From contig NZ_OZ242038.1 of NCBI RefSeq assembly GCF_965205175.1, forward strand, positions 2,294,001-2,358,000: a DNA stretch of 64,000 nucleotides, in the 5' to 3' direction. Source of the stretch: Poriferisodalis sp965205175 (lineage in GTDB: Bacteria; Actinomycetota; Acidimicrobiia; Acidimicrobiales; Poriferisodalaceae). The notes below the pieces were generated by a model. It did not search any database. It was not told where the DNA came from and was given only the letters and a program-made list of their open reading frames with translations. This document shows, piece by piece, positions 33,915 through 41,966 of the stretch (within the stretch, counting starts at the first letter, position 1; each line of letters begins with the position of its first letter). A program made the position numbers and the translations under genes.

Positions 33915-35234
33915 TCAGACCAGTTCGTTGAGCACCTCGTCGGTGTGCTCGCCGAGGAGGGGCGCCCGCTTCCAGGCCCACCAGTCGCCGTCGGTGGTGA
34001 ACGGCGACCCGGGCACGGTGAAGCTGCCGAGCACCGGGTGTTCCTCAGTGCGCCACCAGCCCACGGCATCGAGGTGCGGGTCGTGGCGCAGGTCGCCCAC
34101 GGTGTTGACCGGGGTGATCGGGATGCGTCGCCGCTGGCCTTCGATGAACAGCTCCTGCTTGGTGAAGCGGGTCGTCAGCTCCTCCACCCAGGCATCCACT
34201 GCCTCCAGCGCTTCGCGCCGCACCACGATGTCGACGAAGATGTCGTCCAGAATCCCTTCATTGCCCGTGACCTCGTGGACCCACTGGGCCACAGCGTTCC
34301 AGTGCGTCGGCTGGATGGCGATGATTGCCACATGGCCGTCCGATGCCGGATACAGGCCCATCGGGCTCGTGACAGGACGCCGGTTGCCGGCGCGCGGCCG
34401 CGGCACCTGATCGTCCAAGTACAGCGGCACGCCTGTCTCCGGCGACAGCCACAGGCCCACCTCCTGCAACGACAGATCGATGGTCTGGCCAACGCTCGGG
34501 CCAGAGTTCTGCGTCGATGCCGCCTCACTCGCTGCGACAGCCTGATCGCGCGCCCGCAGCGACAGCATCGAGCCGATCACCGCATGCAGCGATGCAGCAT
34601 GCATCAGCACGCCGATTTCTCCTGCCGGCGCCAGAGGCGGGCCGTGCGGAAAGCCCACGGTCGAGGCCAGCCCGCACGACGCCCAGCCGACGAGGTTGGA
34701 CGACTGCCAGTGGCGGCGAGGTCCGGTCATGCCGAACGGCGTGATCGACACCCACGTCAGGCGTGGGAAGCGCTTGACGATGCCGGCGATGCCGAGACCG
34801 CCCTGGCCGCTGTCGGCCAGCCACGGGTAGCTCTCCTGGATGTGCGGCAACGCGTCGTCGAGGACGACGTCCGCGGTGCCGATCAGGCCGACCAGCGCTG
34901 CGGCACCGTCCGGGTGGGTCGGGTCCAGCACCACGCTGCGCTTCGTCGCGCCGAAGTAGGCCCACCACAGGCTGGCTTCGGGTCCTTGGTGACCCGGCGC
35001 CAGCGGCGGCATGCGCCGGATGGGATTGCCCTCAGTCGGCTCCACGCAGATCACGTCCGCTCCCAGCGCCGCCCACACTCGAGTTCCGTATGCACCCAAC
35101 AGGCCGGTGAGATCGAGCACACGCACGCCGCTCCACGGCCCGCGCCCGTCGGCGCCTGCACCGACGGTTGGCGCGGCACGAGCTGCGTTGCCGCCACCTG
35201 CGCCGCCGCCTTTGCCGTTGCTGCCTGCGCTCAC
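33915..35234 (-). CDS. CaiB/BaiF CoA-transferase (II), catalytic Asp apparently Glu
   Basis: 439 residues from the GTG at 35234. A Gly/Ala-rich lead of 35 residues precedes VRVLDLTGLLGAYGTRVWAALGADVICVEP, WWAYFGATKRSVVLDPTHPDG and VSITPFGMTGPR. Where family members have GDxxxGMH or QADxxxG, this protein reads PAGEIGVLMHAASLHAVIGS, suggesting Asp to Glu; it may be inactive, regulatory or altered in chemistry. The start overlaps the previous stop in GTGA, so it is coupled to CoA-transferase I and might form a heteromer with it. Confidence 0.88.
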   Translation of the reverse strand: MSAGSNGKGGGAGGGNAARAAPTVGAGADGRGPWSGVRVLDLTGLLGAYGTRVWAALGADVICVEPTEGNPIRRMPPLAPGHQGPEASLWWAYFGATKRSVVLDPTHPDGAAALVGLIGTADVVLDDALPHIQESYPWLADSGQGGLGIAGIVKRFPRLTWVSITPFGMTGPRRHWQSSNLVGWASCGLASTVGFPHGPPLAPAGEIGVLMHAASLHAVIGSMLSLRARDQAVAASEAASTQNSGPSVGQTIDLSLQEVGLWLSPETGVPLYLDDQVPRPRAGNRRPVTSPMGLYPASDGHVAIIAIQPTHWNAVAQWVHEVTGNEGILDDIFVDIVVRREALEAVDAWVEELTTRFTKQELFIEGQRRRIPITPVNTVGDLRHDPHLDAVGWWRTEEHPVLGSFTVPGSPFTTDGDWWAWKRAPLLGEHTDEVLNELV

Positions 35235-36676
35235 TGCCTGCCGCCTGGCGCGTTGCCCTCGCCGTCATAGAACTCGGCGAAGCCCAGCTCCTCGTACCAG
35301 CGGTCGAACGGACGCTCAAGGACAGTCTCGGGCCGAGCATCGGTGAATGCCGCGCCGTCGGTGACCAGCTGCGCCACCTCGGCATCGGAGTAGCCGATCT
35401 CGGACAGCACGTCCACGGTGTCGCCGCCCATGTTGGGGCCGGCCCGCGCCACGTACGGCGGGGTTCGGCTCATGCGCAGCGGATTGCGCACGAACAGGTC
35501 CCGGCCCAGCCTCGGGCTCGGCGCCACCGAGTACGGGCGCCGATCGTGGACTTGCGCGTCGGTCATCACGCCCCGATGGTCCAGCACCTCGTAGGCCGCG
35601 ACGCCCAGCATCTGCAGTTCTGCGGCTGCTTGCGCCGGGCTCCGCCGCGCAGTCCACGCAGACAGCTCCGCGTCGATCGCGTCGTGATGGCTGATGCGGT
35701 CAGCAAGCGTGTCGTGCGGGTACCTCGACAGGGCAGGCCTGCCGCTGCCGTCGTGCGCCTCGATGCTGGACCACTCCGCCAGCTCGGCGAGCGACTGCCA
35801 CGCCTCGTCGCTGGGCACCTCCACCGCAACCCAGCGGTCGTCGCCGGCGCAGCGGTAGATGCCCGCCGGAGCTGCCCACGGCACCCGGTTGCCATTGCGG
35901 CGCGGCTCGGGAACGCCGAGGTCCTGCCCCAGCAGGTACGGCCCCAGGAACGACACGGTCGTCTCGAGCTGGCTGATGTCGATGAAGCGCCCTGCGCCGG
36001 TGCGATCGCGTTCGCGCAGCGCCGTTACGATCGCCGCCATGGTGTGCAACCCGCCGATGTAGTCGGGGGGCGCGATCGACGGGATGCCGGCGGGCGCCTC
36101 GTGCGGGAAGCCGGTCAGCGCATCCCAGCCCACCAGCGGCGCCTGATTGGGGCCGAAGGCGCGGAAGGAGTAGTACGGCATCGCCGGGTCCACGCCGAAG
36201 CCGGTCATGCCCGCGTAGACGATGCTCGGGGACACCTCGGCCACCGACGCGTAGTCCAGGCCGAGTTCGGCGATGCCAGGAGCGGCGAAGTTCGTCAGGA
36301 AGACGTCGCAGGTCGCCAGCAGGCGCTTCGCGGCCGCCAGCGCTTCGGGCAGCTTCAGCTCGAGACCGACAGAGCGCTTGCCGCACGACATCTCCGGCAC
36401 GTACGGGCTCGTGTCGCAGAAGACGTCTGCCAGTTCGGGGTCGCGAGCCCACGCCGAGCCGAAGGCGCGCGCCACATCGGGGTAGCTGCGGGCCTCCACC
36501 TTGAAGACCTCGGCACCGTGGTGCGCCATCGCCCTGCCGCAGCACGGCGCCGCTACCGCGATGCTGATCTCGAAGACCCGGACCCCTTCGAGAGGACGCC
36601 TGCTCGCGCCGGCGTGCTCGGGCCGGGTCTGGTCGGCCTGGGTCTGGTCGGCCTGGGCCATGTCGGTCAGCACCAT
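35231..36676 (-). CDS. CaiB/BaiF CoA-transferase (I)
   Basis: 481 residues from the ATG at 36676 (GGGGGGCAGAG upstream); a TTG at 36697 is also in frame. Domain: VRVFEISIAVAAPCCGRAMAHHGAEVFKVEA, MSCGKRSVGLELKLPEA, VYAGMTGFG, with the active-site Asp in APPDYIGGLHTMAAIVTAL. First gene of the unit CoA-transferase I, CoA-transferase II, enoyl-CoA hydratase, CoA-transferase III. The N-terminal lead carries a QADQT-QADQT repeat. Confidence 0.92.
   Translation of the reverse strand: MVLTDMAQADQTQADQTRPEHAGASRRPLEGVRVFEISIAVAAPCCGRAMAHHGAEVFKVEARSYPDVARAFGSAWARDPELADVFCDTSPYVPEMSCGKRSVGLELKLPEALAAAKRLLATCDVFLTNFAAPGIAELGLDYASVAEVSPSIVYAGMTGFGVDPAMPYYSFRAFGPNQAPLVGWDALTGFPHEAPAGIPSIAPPDYIGGLHTMAAIVTALRERDRTGAGRFIDISQLETTVSFLGPYLLGQDLGVPEPRRNGNRVPWAAPAGIYRCAGDDRWVAVEVPSDEAWQSLAELAEWSSIEAHDGSGRPALSRYPHDTLADRISHHDAIDAELSAWTARRSPAQAAAELQMLGVAAYEVLDHRGVMTDAQVHDRRPYSVAPSPRLGRDLFVRNPLRMSRTPPYVARAGPNMGGDTVDVLSEIGYSDAEVAQLVTDGAAFTDARPETVLERPFDRWYEELGFAEFYDGEGNAPGGRQ
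36627..36656. repeat. 15-bp tandem repeat in the CoA-transferase I N-terminus
   Basis: GTCTGGTCGGCCTGG occurs twice without mismatch and encodes QADQT-QADQT within the disordered lead. Confidence 0.85.
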
Positions 36677-36851
36677 GTCTCTGCCCCCCCGTGTCAACCA
36701 GCGCCGGCACTGACGACCTTAGATGCAACGAACCTTGAGGGCCAGACGTGGCCGCCGACCGGCGCAACGGCGCCGGCTCGTGCTTCGTGCTAAGACCATG
36801 CCCGCAGCGGCACCGTCCGGGGGCCGCCTCGTTGCGAGGAGCAGTGCAACC

Positions 36852-37262
36852 ATGTCAGCAGCCATCTCCGACCGTGACCAAGCCAGCGCATCGCCGACCG
36901 AAGTCGTCGAGCGGTTCATCGCGCACATCGAGGCCAAGGATCTCGACGCGGCATCGCAGCTCGTGGCCGACGACGTGTACTACGACAACGTCCCGATCGG
37001 CGACATGAACGGCCGCGAGGCGATGCGCGAGTTCCTCGCACCGATGCTGGGCGGCGCCGGTCCGGTGGAGTTCGAGGTCGTCCGCCAGACTTGCACCGGC
37101 AACACCGTGATGAACGAACGAGTCGACCGGTTCCACACCGGCTCGGGCCGAAAGATCGAGCTGCCGGTGATGGGCATCTTCGAGGTGAACGGCGGCCTGA
37201 TCACGTTCTGGCGCGACTACTTCGACAACGCCACCTTCATGCGCCAGGTCAAGGGCAGCTGA
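36852..37262 (+). CDS. Limonene-1,2-epoxide hydrolase family protein
   Basis: 136 residues from the ATG at 36852 (GAGGAG 9 nt upstream). An alpha+beta cone fold of the SnoaL/LEH type: VVERFIAHIEAKDLDAASQLVADDVYYDNVP, then NERVDRFHTGSGRKIELPVMGIFEVNGGLITFWRDYFD. The Arg-x-Asp pair in RVDRF and the Asp in WRDYFD match the Asp-Arg-Asp catalytic triad of limonene epoxide hydrolase and mycobacterial EphG, so epoxide hydrolysis is likely. The natural substrate is not known. Divergent from the CoA-transferase unit; its 3' end overlaps the convergent aminotransferase gene by 14 bp. Confidence 0.85.
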   Translation: MSAAISDRDQASASPTEVVERFIAHIEAKDLDAASQLVADDVYYDNVPIGDMNGREAMREFLAPMLGGAGPVEFEVVRQTCTGNTVMNERVDRFHTGSGRKIELPVMGIFEVNGGLITFWRDYFDNATFMRQVKGS

Positions 37263-38574
37263 GCGATCCGCAGCCGGGCGGTTCGGGGTCGGTGGGTGCC
37301 TGCTCGTTCGAGACGATGACCTGGGCGAGGGCTGCGACGCCTTCGTGGATGTCCTCGATGGACAGGCTGCCAAAGCACAGACGCATCCGCCGCGCTCCCC
37401 AGGCACGGTCAACGGACCACGCCGCCCCCTCGTTGAACTGGATGCCGCGACTGGCCGCGGGCGCCAGGTAGCGCGCCGTGTCGACGCCGGCCGGAAAGGT
37501 CAGCCACACGAAGATGCCGCCCTTCGGATCGGTCACCTGCACCGGTCCGCCCAGCTTGCCTGCGACCGCCGAGCGCGCACCGAAATGCGTGTCCACCGCG
37601 TCGCGCATGGCCGCACACTTGGATCCCAGCGTGTTCCGCAGCTCGCGCACATGGTCCACGAAGTGGGCCGAGCAGTACTCGGCCAGCAGCATCTGTTCCA
37701 CCGCGCCAGTGCCGGCGTCGTCCTTGAGTGCCACGAGCCGGCTCATCACCGGCGGCTCCGCCACCATGAATCCCACGCGCAGCGCCGGCGCAATGGATTT
37801 CGAGAACGATCCGCAGTACACGACGCGGCCGACGTCGCTGCCTTCGCGTGCCAGCGCCGCGATGGCGGGCGGGCGGACGCCTTGCCACATCAGATCGGCG
37901 TAGCAGTCGTCCTCGAAGATCACCACACCCCAACGCCGCGCGACGTCCAGCACGAGACGGCGGCGCTCGACGGGCATCACCGATCCGGTCGGGTTCTGGA
38001 CTGTCGGGATGGTGTAGATCAGCTTTGGCAGCCGGCCTTCGTCGGCGAGACGGCCGAGCAGCGCATCCAGCGCTTGGGGCACGATGCCGTCGTCGTCGAG
38101 TTCGGCCGGCACCACCGCAGCGCCGGCCCGTCGAAGCCTGCTGAGCATCCCGCCATAGGTCGCCTGCTCAGCGACGACCACGTCGCCCGGCGCCACGAAC
38201 GTCTCGATGACGAGGTCGAGCGCTTGCAGGGAACCGGAAACCACCAGCACCTCGTGTGAGCCGATGGGCAACGAGGCCTCCGCGGCGAGCTGCGCAGCGA
38301 GAAACTCACGCAGCGGCCCATACCCCTGCGGGTTGTCGCCGAGGTTGTAGGTGGCCAGTGCGGACCCGTGCCTGTTGAGCGCGTGGACCGCCGCCTCGGC
38401 CAGCCCGCCCACCGGCACGCTCGGCGCATCGTTGTTGCCGCCCACGAAGCTGAAGCGCAACGAGCCGGTCCATGCCGGCGCAGGGCCGGGCAGCCCGGAG
38501 GCCATCTTGGAGCGCACATCGAAGGGAGCGTGCGCGAGGTCGTCCTGCGCCGGGTCGTCCTGATTCGTTGCCAC
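37249..38574 (-). CDS. PLP-dependent aminotransferase, fold type I (2-aminoadipate/MocR-like)
   Basis: 441 residues from a GTG at 38574; a GTG at 38634 is the alternative. Motifs: YNLGDNPQGYGPLREFLAAQL, EVLVVSGSLQALDLVIETF, IYTIPTVQNPTGSVMP, VVIFEDDCYADLMWQG, and the PLP lysine in VYCGSFSKSIAPALRVGFMV. This is the class I/II subgroup that includes 2-aminoadipate aminotransferase and MocR C-terminal domains, but there is no DNA-binding domain here. The amino donor is not evident. The stop lies inside the convergent epoxide-hydrolase gene. Confidence 0.9.
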   Translation of the reverse strand: MATNQDDPAQDDLAHAPFDVRSKMASGLPGPAPAWTGSLRFSFVGGNNDAPSVPVGGLAEAAVHALNRHGSALATYNLGDNPQGYGPLREFLAAQLAAEASLPIGSHEVLVVSGSLQALDLVIETFVAPGDVVVAEQATYGGMLSRLRRAGAAVVPAELDDDGIVPQALDALLGRLADEGRLPKLIYTIPTVQNPTGSVMPVERRRLVLDVARRWGVVIFEDDCYADLMWQGVRPPAIAALAREGSDVGRVVYCGSFSKSIAPALRVGFMVAEPPVMSRLVALKDDAGTGAVEQMLLAEYCSAHFVDHVRELRNTLGSKCAAMRDAVDTHFGARSAVAGKLGGPVQVTDPKGGIFVWLTFPAGVDTARYLAPAASRGIQFNEGAAWSVDRAWGARRMRLCFGSLSIEDIHEGVAALAQVIVSNEQAPTDPEPPGCGSLSCP

Positions 38575-38741
38575 GGCGCTGCCCCACGGTTCGTCGGCGG
38601 GTGGCGGCCAAGCTAGCCTCAATGGCCGAGCCACGCTGGCCTAGCGTTGCTGGTTTCGGCACGGTGTGGACCCTGAACAGCGTGTTAGCCATGCTTAGCA
38701 GACACTCTGAAGATCGGTAACTGCTGGGCGATTCAAGAGCT

Positions 38742-38747
38742 TATACT
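38742..38747 (+). promoter_or_regulatory. Putative -10 of a leaderless promoter (ABC ATPase)
   Basis: TATACT, the best -10 hexamer in the window, then 7 nt, then the GTG at 38755. No convincing -35 is seen. Confidence 0.6.
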
Positions 38748-38754
38748 GCGCGCC

Positions 38755-40227
38755 GTGCGCACAGTCCGAGCGCTGCGGTCACGACGAGACCTGCGACCCA
38801 GCGACCGCCGAGTAACCGACGACGGCGCGACCGGCGACAACGTGACTCGGGACCAGCCGCGGGACACCTCAGGCGAGGCTGACCGGCGGTTCGGAAGCGC
38901 CCGTCGAGGCCGAGGCAGGCACCACCATGAGGCGCGTTCGATCAGGCTCGACAACGTCACGCACGCGTACGGCCTTGGCAGAGGCACCAGCGCCCGAAGA
39001 CTGGGCACGCGAGGCGCTGGAGGTTCCGGCGACCCAGACGATGCCGAACTCGACGCCGAGCACCGCAGCGCCCTCTGTTCGTTGCGCGACCTGTCGTTGC
39101 AGGTCGACGCCGGCGAGTCGGTCGCACTGCTCGGGCCCAGCGGGTGCGGCAAGACCACGTTGCTGCGGCTCGTCGCAGGCCTCGAGCGCCCGCTGGCCGG
39201 CACCGTCTCGTTGGGGCCCGAACTGGTAGCGGGCCGGTCGGGACGCAGCGCTGCGTGGGTGCCGCCCGAATCGCGCCGGGTGGGGATGGTGTTCCAGGAC
39301 TGGGCGCTGTTCCCGCACCTGACCGTGGAGCGCAACGTCGGCTACGGGCTCCGTCGTTCGAAGCACACCGCCGGCCATGTCGCGGGGGCTCTCGAGCTGG
39401 TCGGTCTGTCCGGCCTGGCCGATCGCATGCCCTCGACGCTCTCAGGCGGTCAACAGCAGCGAGTTGCGCTGGCACGGGCGCTCGCCCCGCGGCCGGGCGT
39501 GCTGCTGTTGGACGAACCGTTCTCGAATCTGGATTCCTCGCTGCGCGAAGACGTGCGCAGCGAGGTTCGCCGGCTGTTGATCGAGTTGGGCATGACGACC
39601 GTGTTCGTGACCCACGATCAGGACGAGGCCTTTGTGGTGGGCGACCGAGTGGGCGTGATGTCCGAAGGGCGTCTGGTGCAGATCGGCACGCCCGACAGCC
39701 TCTACCGGCATCCTGCCAATGCGTTCGTCGCGAACTTCGTGGGCACTGCCTCGTGGCTGCCGGCTCGGGTGTCGAACGGTTGCGCACACACCGTGCTGGG
39801 TCGCCTGCCGCTTCACCGTGCCGCTGCGCCTGCCCGCAGCACCGGTCAGCGCCGAGCGGCGCCCTCGACCGGCGCGGTCGAGGTGATGGTGCGGCCAGAA
39901 CAGCTCCGCCTGGCACCGGCCCACAGGGGACCTGGTTGCGCAGCCGACATCGAGCTGGTGGAGTTCTACGGACACGATTCGATGGTGGTCGTGAACCTCG
40001 AAGGCACCCGGCTGCGGGTGCGCTGCGGGCCCGACCCCGCGGTGCGTCGTGGCGACGCCGTTGCGGTGGAGTTCATCGGCACCGAAGTCGTCGCATTTCC
40101 GACTTCCGGCCATGGGTCGCGAGGCGCCGACGAAGCGGTGCCGGCGCGAACGGAGCGCCGCATCTCCGCTGCCCCAGCGGCACACCAACAACACCCGGTC
40201 GACAGCCTCACGGCACAACACCGCTAG
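38755..40227 (+). CDS. ABC transporter ATP-binding protein, iron/polyamine importer type (FbpC/PotA-like)
   Basis: 490 residues. After an Arg-rich lead and a 30-residue insertion following IRLDNVTHAYG come Walker A (LLGPSGCGKTTLLRL), Q-loop (VFQDWALFPHLTVERNVGYGL), signature (LSGGQQQRVALARAL), Walker B (VLLLDEPFSNLD) and switch His (FVTHDQDEA). The C-terminal 200 residues form an OB/TOBE-like regulatory domain (AVEVMVRPEQLRLAP, VEFYGHDSMVVVNLEG). No permease or binding-protein gene is nearby, so partner and cargo are unknown. Start GTG, leaderless by the -10 at 38742. It ends in the same CTAG as the convergent gene. Confidence 0.9.
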   Translation: MRTVRALRSRRDLRPSDRRVTDDGATGDNVTRDQPRDTSGEADRRFGSARRGRGRHHHEARSIRLDNVTHAYGLGRGTSARRLGTRGAGGSGDPDDAELDAEHRSALCSLRDLSLQVDAGESVALLGPSGCGKTTLLRLVAGLERPLAGTVSLGPELVAGRSGRSAAWVPPESRRVGMVFQDWALFPHLTVERNVGYGLRRSKHTAGHVAGALELVGLSGLADRMPSTLSGGQQQRVALARALAPRPGVLLLDEPFSNLDSSLREDVRSEVRRLLIELGMTTVFVTHDQDEAFVVGDRVGVMSEGRLVQIGTPDSLYRHPANAFVANFVGTASWLPARVSNGCAHTVLGRLPLHRAAAPARSTGQRRAAPSTGAVEVMVRPEQLRLAPAHRGPGCAADIELVEFYGHDSMVVVNLEGTRLRVRCGPDPAVRRGDAVAVEFIGTEVVAFPTSGHGSRGADEAVPARTERRISAAPAAHQQHPVDSLTAQHR

Positions 40228-41906
40228 ACGTAGGTAGAGCCCTTCATCGCTCCGCGGTCCTGGCGAATCTCCACGTTGACCAGCGCCGGCAAGCCCGAGC
40301 CGAAGGCTCGCTGCAGCGCCGGCGCGATCTGGTCCGGCTCGGTGACGTGCTCGCCGTAGCCCCCCAGCGCCTCCACGACCTTGTCATAGCGGGTGTAGCT
40401 CAGCTCGGTGGCGACCACCCGATCTTGGCCGTACAGGCCGGCTTGCGGGCGCAGCATCTGACCCCAAGCGGCGTCGTTGCCCACCACGCCCACGATCGGC
40501 AGGCCGAAGCGCACCGCGGTGTCGTACTCGAAGCCGTTCAGACCGAACGAGCCGTCGCCGTACACGATCAGGACCCGCTTGTCAGGGTGTGCCTTCTGCG
40601 CAGCCAACGCGAACGGCATCCCCACGCCGAGCGTGCCGAGCGGGCCGGGGTCCATCCAGGTTCCTCGTCTCGGCACTCGGATCACCTTCGAGGCCTGCGC
40701 AACGATGTCGCCGCCGTCGCCGATCACGATCATGTCGTCAGTCACCGCGTCCGCGATCTCGCGACACAGCCGCAGCGGGTCGATCGGCACCTCGTCGCTG
40801 TTCAGCTCAACAGCGCGGGCCGCGTCCAGCTCGGCTTCGCGGGCCGCCAGCACCGACAGGTGCGCAGAAGCGTCCACCGTCGCATCAGATGCCTTGAGCA
40901 GTTCCGTCAGCGCATCGAGATTCGCGCCCAGGTTGCCGACGAGCCCTACGTCCGCGGCGCGGTTCTGTCCGATGAGCGTCTCGTCCAGGTCGAGCTGCAC
41001 GATGCGAGCACCGGCGGGGATGGCGCGGCCGAACTTCATGCGAAAGTCGAGCGGCGTCCCGGCGAGGATCACCACATCTGCGCCGGCGAGGGCCTCCGAG
41101 CGCGTGAGCGACAGGAACGACGGATGATCCCACGGAATCTCGCCGCGGGCCATCCCGTTGACGTAGCACGGGATGGCGGTGGCATCCAGGAACGACGCGA
41201 GCGCGCGGCCGCCTTCGCTCCACTTCAGGGAGGTGCCGGCCATCACCACCGGCGTGGCAGCACCGACGATGAGCTCCGCCGCCGCGCCCAGCACCTCCGG
41301 CGGCGCAGCCGATGCGACTCGGTAGTCGCGAAATCGCGGCAGCATCACTGCGTCGAGGTCCACCGGCCCGTGCAGCACGTCCATCGGAATCTCCAAGAAC
41401 GACGGCCCCGGCACGCCGCTCAGCGCCGTGCGCACCGCAAGCTCGACGTACTCGGCGATGCGACGGGTGTCCGCGCAGGCGCCGGACCACTTGGTCACCG
41501 GACGCATGAGCGACACGTGGTCCATCTCCTGCAGCGAGCCGCGCCCGGCGTGGCGGAACGGCCCTTGCCCGCCGAAGACCAGAATCGGCGAGTTCGCACG
41601 CCAAGCGTTCGCGACGCCGGTGACGCCGTCGGTCACTCCGGGGCCTGCGGTGAGCACCGCCACGCCGACCTTGCCTGGGTGCAGGCGCGCCCAGGCGTCG
41701 GCGGCATGCACGGCGGCCTGCTCGTGACGCACGTCCACGATGTCGATGCCTTCGTCAAGGCAGCCGTCGTAGATGCCCATGACGTGTCCGCCCGAGAGCG
41801 TGAACACGCAGTCCACGCCGGCGGCCTTCAGGGCCTTGGCGGCCAGCTTGCCGCCGTGGGCTTGGGACTCTGTGACGCTGCGCGTGCGTCGTGCGGTTTC
41901 GCTCAT
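40224..41906 (-). CDS. Thiamine-diphosphate enzyme, acetolactate synthase / 2-hydroxyacyl-CoA lyase-like
   Basis: 560 residues from the ATG at 41906 (AGGAG 6 nt upstream). Three ThDP-enzyme domains: VDVRHEQAAVHAADAWAR with the catalytic Glu, a central domain (GPSFLEIPMDVL, LLxGTPLDF-like VVILAGTPLDFRMKFG), and the C-terminal diphosphate site YGDGSFGLNGFEYDTAVRFGLPIVGVVGNDAAW. It resembles acetolactate-synthase-like proteins and 2-hydroxyacyl-CoA lyases. No small regulatory subunit (IlvN) is next to it, so a carboligase or lyase outside branched-chain synthesis is likely. It is 51 bp downstream of leuS. Confidence 0.88.
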   Translation of the reverse strand: MSETARRTRSVTESQAHGGKLAAKALKAAGVDCVFTLSGGHVMGIYDGCLDEGIDIVDVRHEQAAVHAADAWARLHPGKVGVAVLTAGPGVTDGVTGVANAWRANSPILVFGGQGPFRHAGRGSLQEMDHVSLMRPVTKWSGACADTRRIAEYVELAVRTALSGVPGPSFLEIPMDVLHGPVDLDAVMLPRFRDYRVASAAPPEVLGAAAELIVGAATPVVMAGTSLKWSEGGRALASFLDATAIPCYVNGMARGEIPWDHPSFLSLTRSEALAGADVVILAGTPLDFRMKFGRAIPAGARIVQLDLDETLIGQNRAADVGLVGNLGANLDALTELLKASDATVDASAHLSVLAAREAELDAARAVELNSDEVPIDPLRLCREIADAVTDDMIVIGDGGDIVAQASKVIRVPRRGTWMDPGPLGTLGVGMPFALAAQKAHPDKRVLIVYGDGSFGLNGFEYDTAVRFGLPIVGVVGNDAAWGQMLRPQAGLYGQDRVVATELSYTRYDKVVEALGGYGEHVTEPDQIAPALQRAFGSGLPALVNVEIRQDRGAMKGSTYV

Positions 41907-41916
41907 CTCGTTCTCC

Positions 41917-41966
41917 TGCTGCTCGCTCACGCGAGCCTGTGCTCGTTGCTGCTCGCTCACGCGAGC
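41917..41966. repeat. Two 20-bp repeats with GCTCGC-TCAC-GCGAGC hairpins at the leuS end
   Basis: TGCTGCTCGCTCACGCGAGC at 41917-41936 and 41947-41966, a 30-bp period. Each is a small perfect hairpin. The second contains the leuS stop codon in its loop and the first overlaps the ribosome binding site of the next gene, so this is a tandem copy of the leuS 3' end. Confidence 0.85.
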
